Shown here: positions 41,893-42,449 of the stretch, piece by piece
Layout of the letters: the number at the start of each line of letters is the position of its first letter
Numbering within the stretch: the stretch's first letter is position 1
From: Flexithrix dorotheae DSM 6795
GTDB taxonomy: Bacteria > Bacteroidota > Bacteroidia > Cytophagales > Flammeovirgaceae
DNA: 42,449 nucleotides
Direction of reading: 5' to 3'
Assembly (NCBI RefSeq): GCF_000379765.1
Contig: NZ_KB903463.1
Location: 1 to 42,449, forward strand
Notes under the pieces: model-generated
What the model saw: the letters and a program-made list of their open reading frames with translations, nothing else
What the model was told of the DNA's origin: nothing
Database searches by the model: none
Translations under genes and position numbers: made by a program

Positions 41893-42449
41893 TTATTTCA
41901 ATTCAGTTAAATAAGCGATTAAATTTTTTAATTCCCTGGCAGTGAGGTTGTTTTCCAAACCTTCCGGCATTAGGGATGAGGGGGTAATTCCATAATCCAA
42001 TGGTTCCTTGTAAGTCACAAACTCTCCATCACTTCCCATTAACTCTACATTTTTGAAGCCCACATCTATCTGCCTTCCGTAGTGCATTTTTCCATCAGCT
42101 GATTTCACAAACCAACCCTGCCATTCCGGAGCAATCTCAGCTGAGGGTTCCAGAATGGCCCTTATAAGTTGTTCCTTAGTCTTACTGCTTCCAATGTGTG
42201 ATAAATCCGGACCAAAATCCCCTCCCCAGCCATTTACTTTATGGCAGGTCTGGCACTGGTTTCTTTGTTGCTGAAAAACAAACTGACCTTTTACCGGATC
42301 ACCTTCTCCTTCATTCAGAAAATCCTCCCATGATTTATCATTTTGAGGACGATTTTCTTCCGGGGTAAATTCGCTACAAAAATTCCATATTTTTGCCAGG
42401 TTTCCTTTTTCAGTTTTCGAGTTGATTATTTCCTGAAGATCAGTTTTCA
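41893..42449 (-). CDS. C-type cytochrome-containing protein, C-terminal part
   Basis: The frame enters from beyond the window end and ends at TAA 41893. It shows one cytochrome c fold: NQCQTCHKVNGWGGDFGPDL with the C-x-x-C-H haem motif, DLSHIGSSKTKEQLIRAILE after it, and a distal segment SSLMPEGLENNLTARELKNL with a Met for the sixth haem ligand. The upstream text (LQEIINSKTEKGNLAKIWNF) looks like the tail of a helical repeat region. This arrangement is typical of the large planctomycete- and Bacteroidota-type proteins with a sugar-dehydrogenase-like propeller, HEAT repeats and a terminal haem-binding cytochrome. The N-terminal part is not visible, so a dehydrogenase function cannot be confirmed. 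A periplasmic electron-transfer role is inferred. Confidence 0.82.
   Translation of the reverse strand, partial: KTDLQEIINSKTEKGNLAKIWNFCSEFTPEENRPQNDKSWEDFLNEGEGDPVKGQFVFQQQRNQCQTCHKVNGWGGDFGPDLSHIGSSKTKEQLIRAILEPSAEIAPEWQGWFVKSADGKMHYGRQIDVGFKNVELMGSDGEFVTYKEPLDYGITPSSLMPEGLENNLTARELKNLIAYLTELK

Overview
The window looks like a chromosomal segment of a low-GC Bacteroidota, most likely a marine or environmental member of the Cytophagales. The evidence is a SusC/SusD pair with its ECF sigma factor and FecR-type anti-sigma factor, a SusR-type hybrid two-component regulator, a type IX secretion sorting domain on a mannanase, many Tat and lipoprotein signals on carbohydrate-active proteins, and A-rich start contexts with few Shine-Dalgarno sequences. 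No tRNA, rRNA or CRISPR array was seen. The taxonomy is inferred from gene content only.

Positions 1-3440 are accessory-looking. They hold a serine-recombinase remnant, a higBA toxin-antitoxin pair behind a perfect inverted repeat, a long gene-poor stretch, a small lipoprotein gene and a MITE-like element. A TetR gene (3442-4119) follows, with related palindromes at both ends. Next is a membrane-anchored winged-helix regulator (4275-5465), transcribed divergently from the first degradation gene.

Positions 5658-18904 are a plus-strand glycan-degradation cluster. It encodes a Tat-exported beta-propeller, a GH2-like protein whose acid/base position is His, an AraC regulator, a clan GH-A lipoprotein hydrolase, two more secreted beta-propellers, a CBM9-like lipoprotein and an S1 sulfatase lipoprotein. 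The intergenic gaps carry several REP-like hairpins, many with a GTTGCAAAC or related core. A minus-strand enolase-superfamily dehydratase (18998-20191) and a broken glycosidase fragment close this part. Together they suggest use of a sulfated, probably uronate- or deoxysugar-containing polysaccharide. The substrate is inference.

Positions 20767-32867 (minus strand) form a SusCD locus with sigma and FecR. It contains no glycosidase. SusD is followed by a strong terminator and then four genes: a phospholipase-C-like helical protein, its Tat-exported paralogue, a secreted WD40 protein and a divergent malate synthase. This combination is the best candidate for an undescribed system.

Positions 33059-39943 encode a secreted GH26-CBM6 mannanase with a tandemly repeated unknown domain, and a hybrid two-component regulator that probably controls it. 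Positions 40249-42449 hold a VCBS-repeat lipoprotein, a remnant of a Tat-signal gene and the 3' part of a cytochrome c-containing protein.
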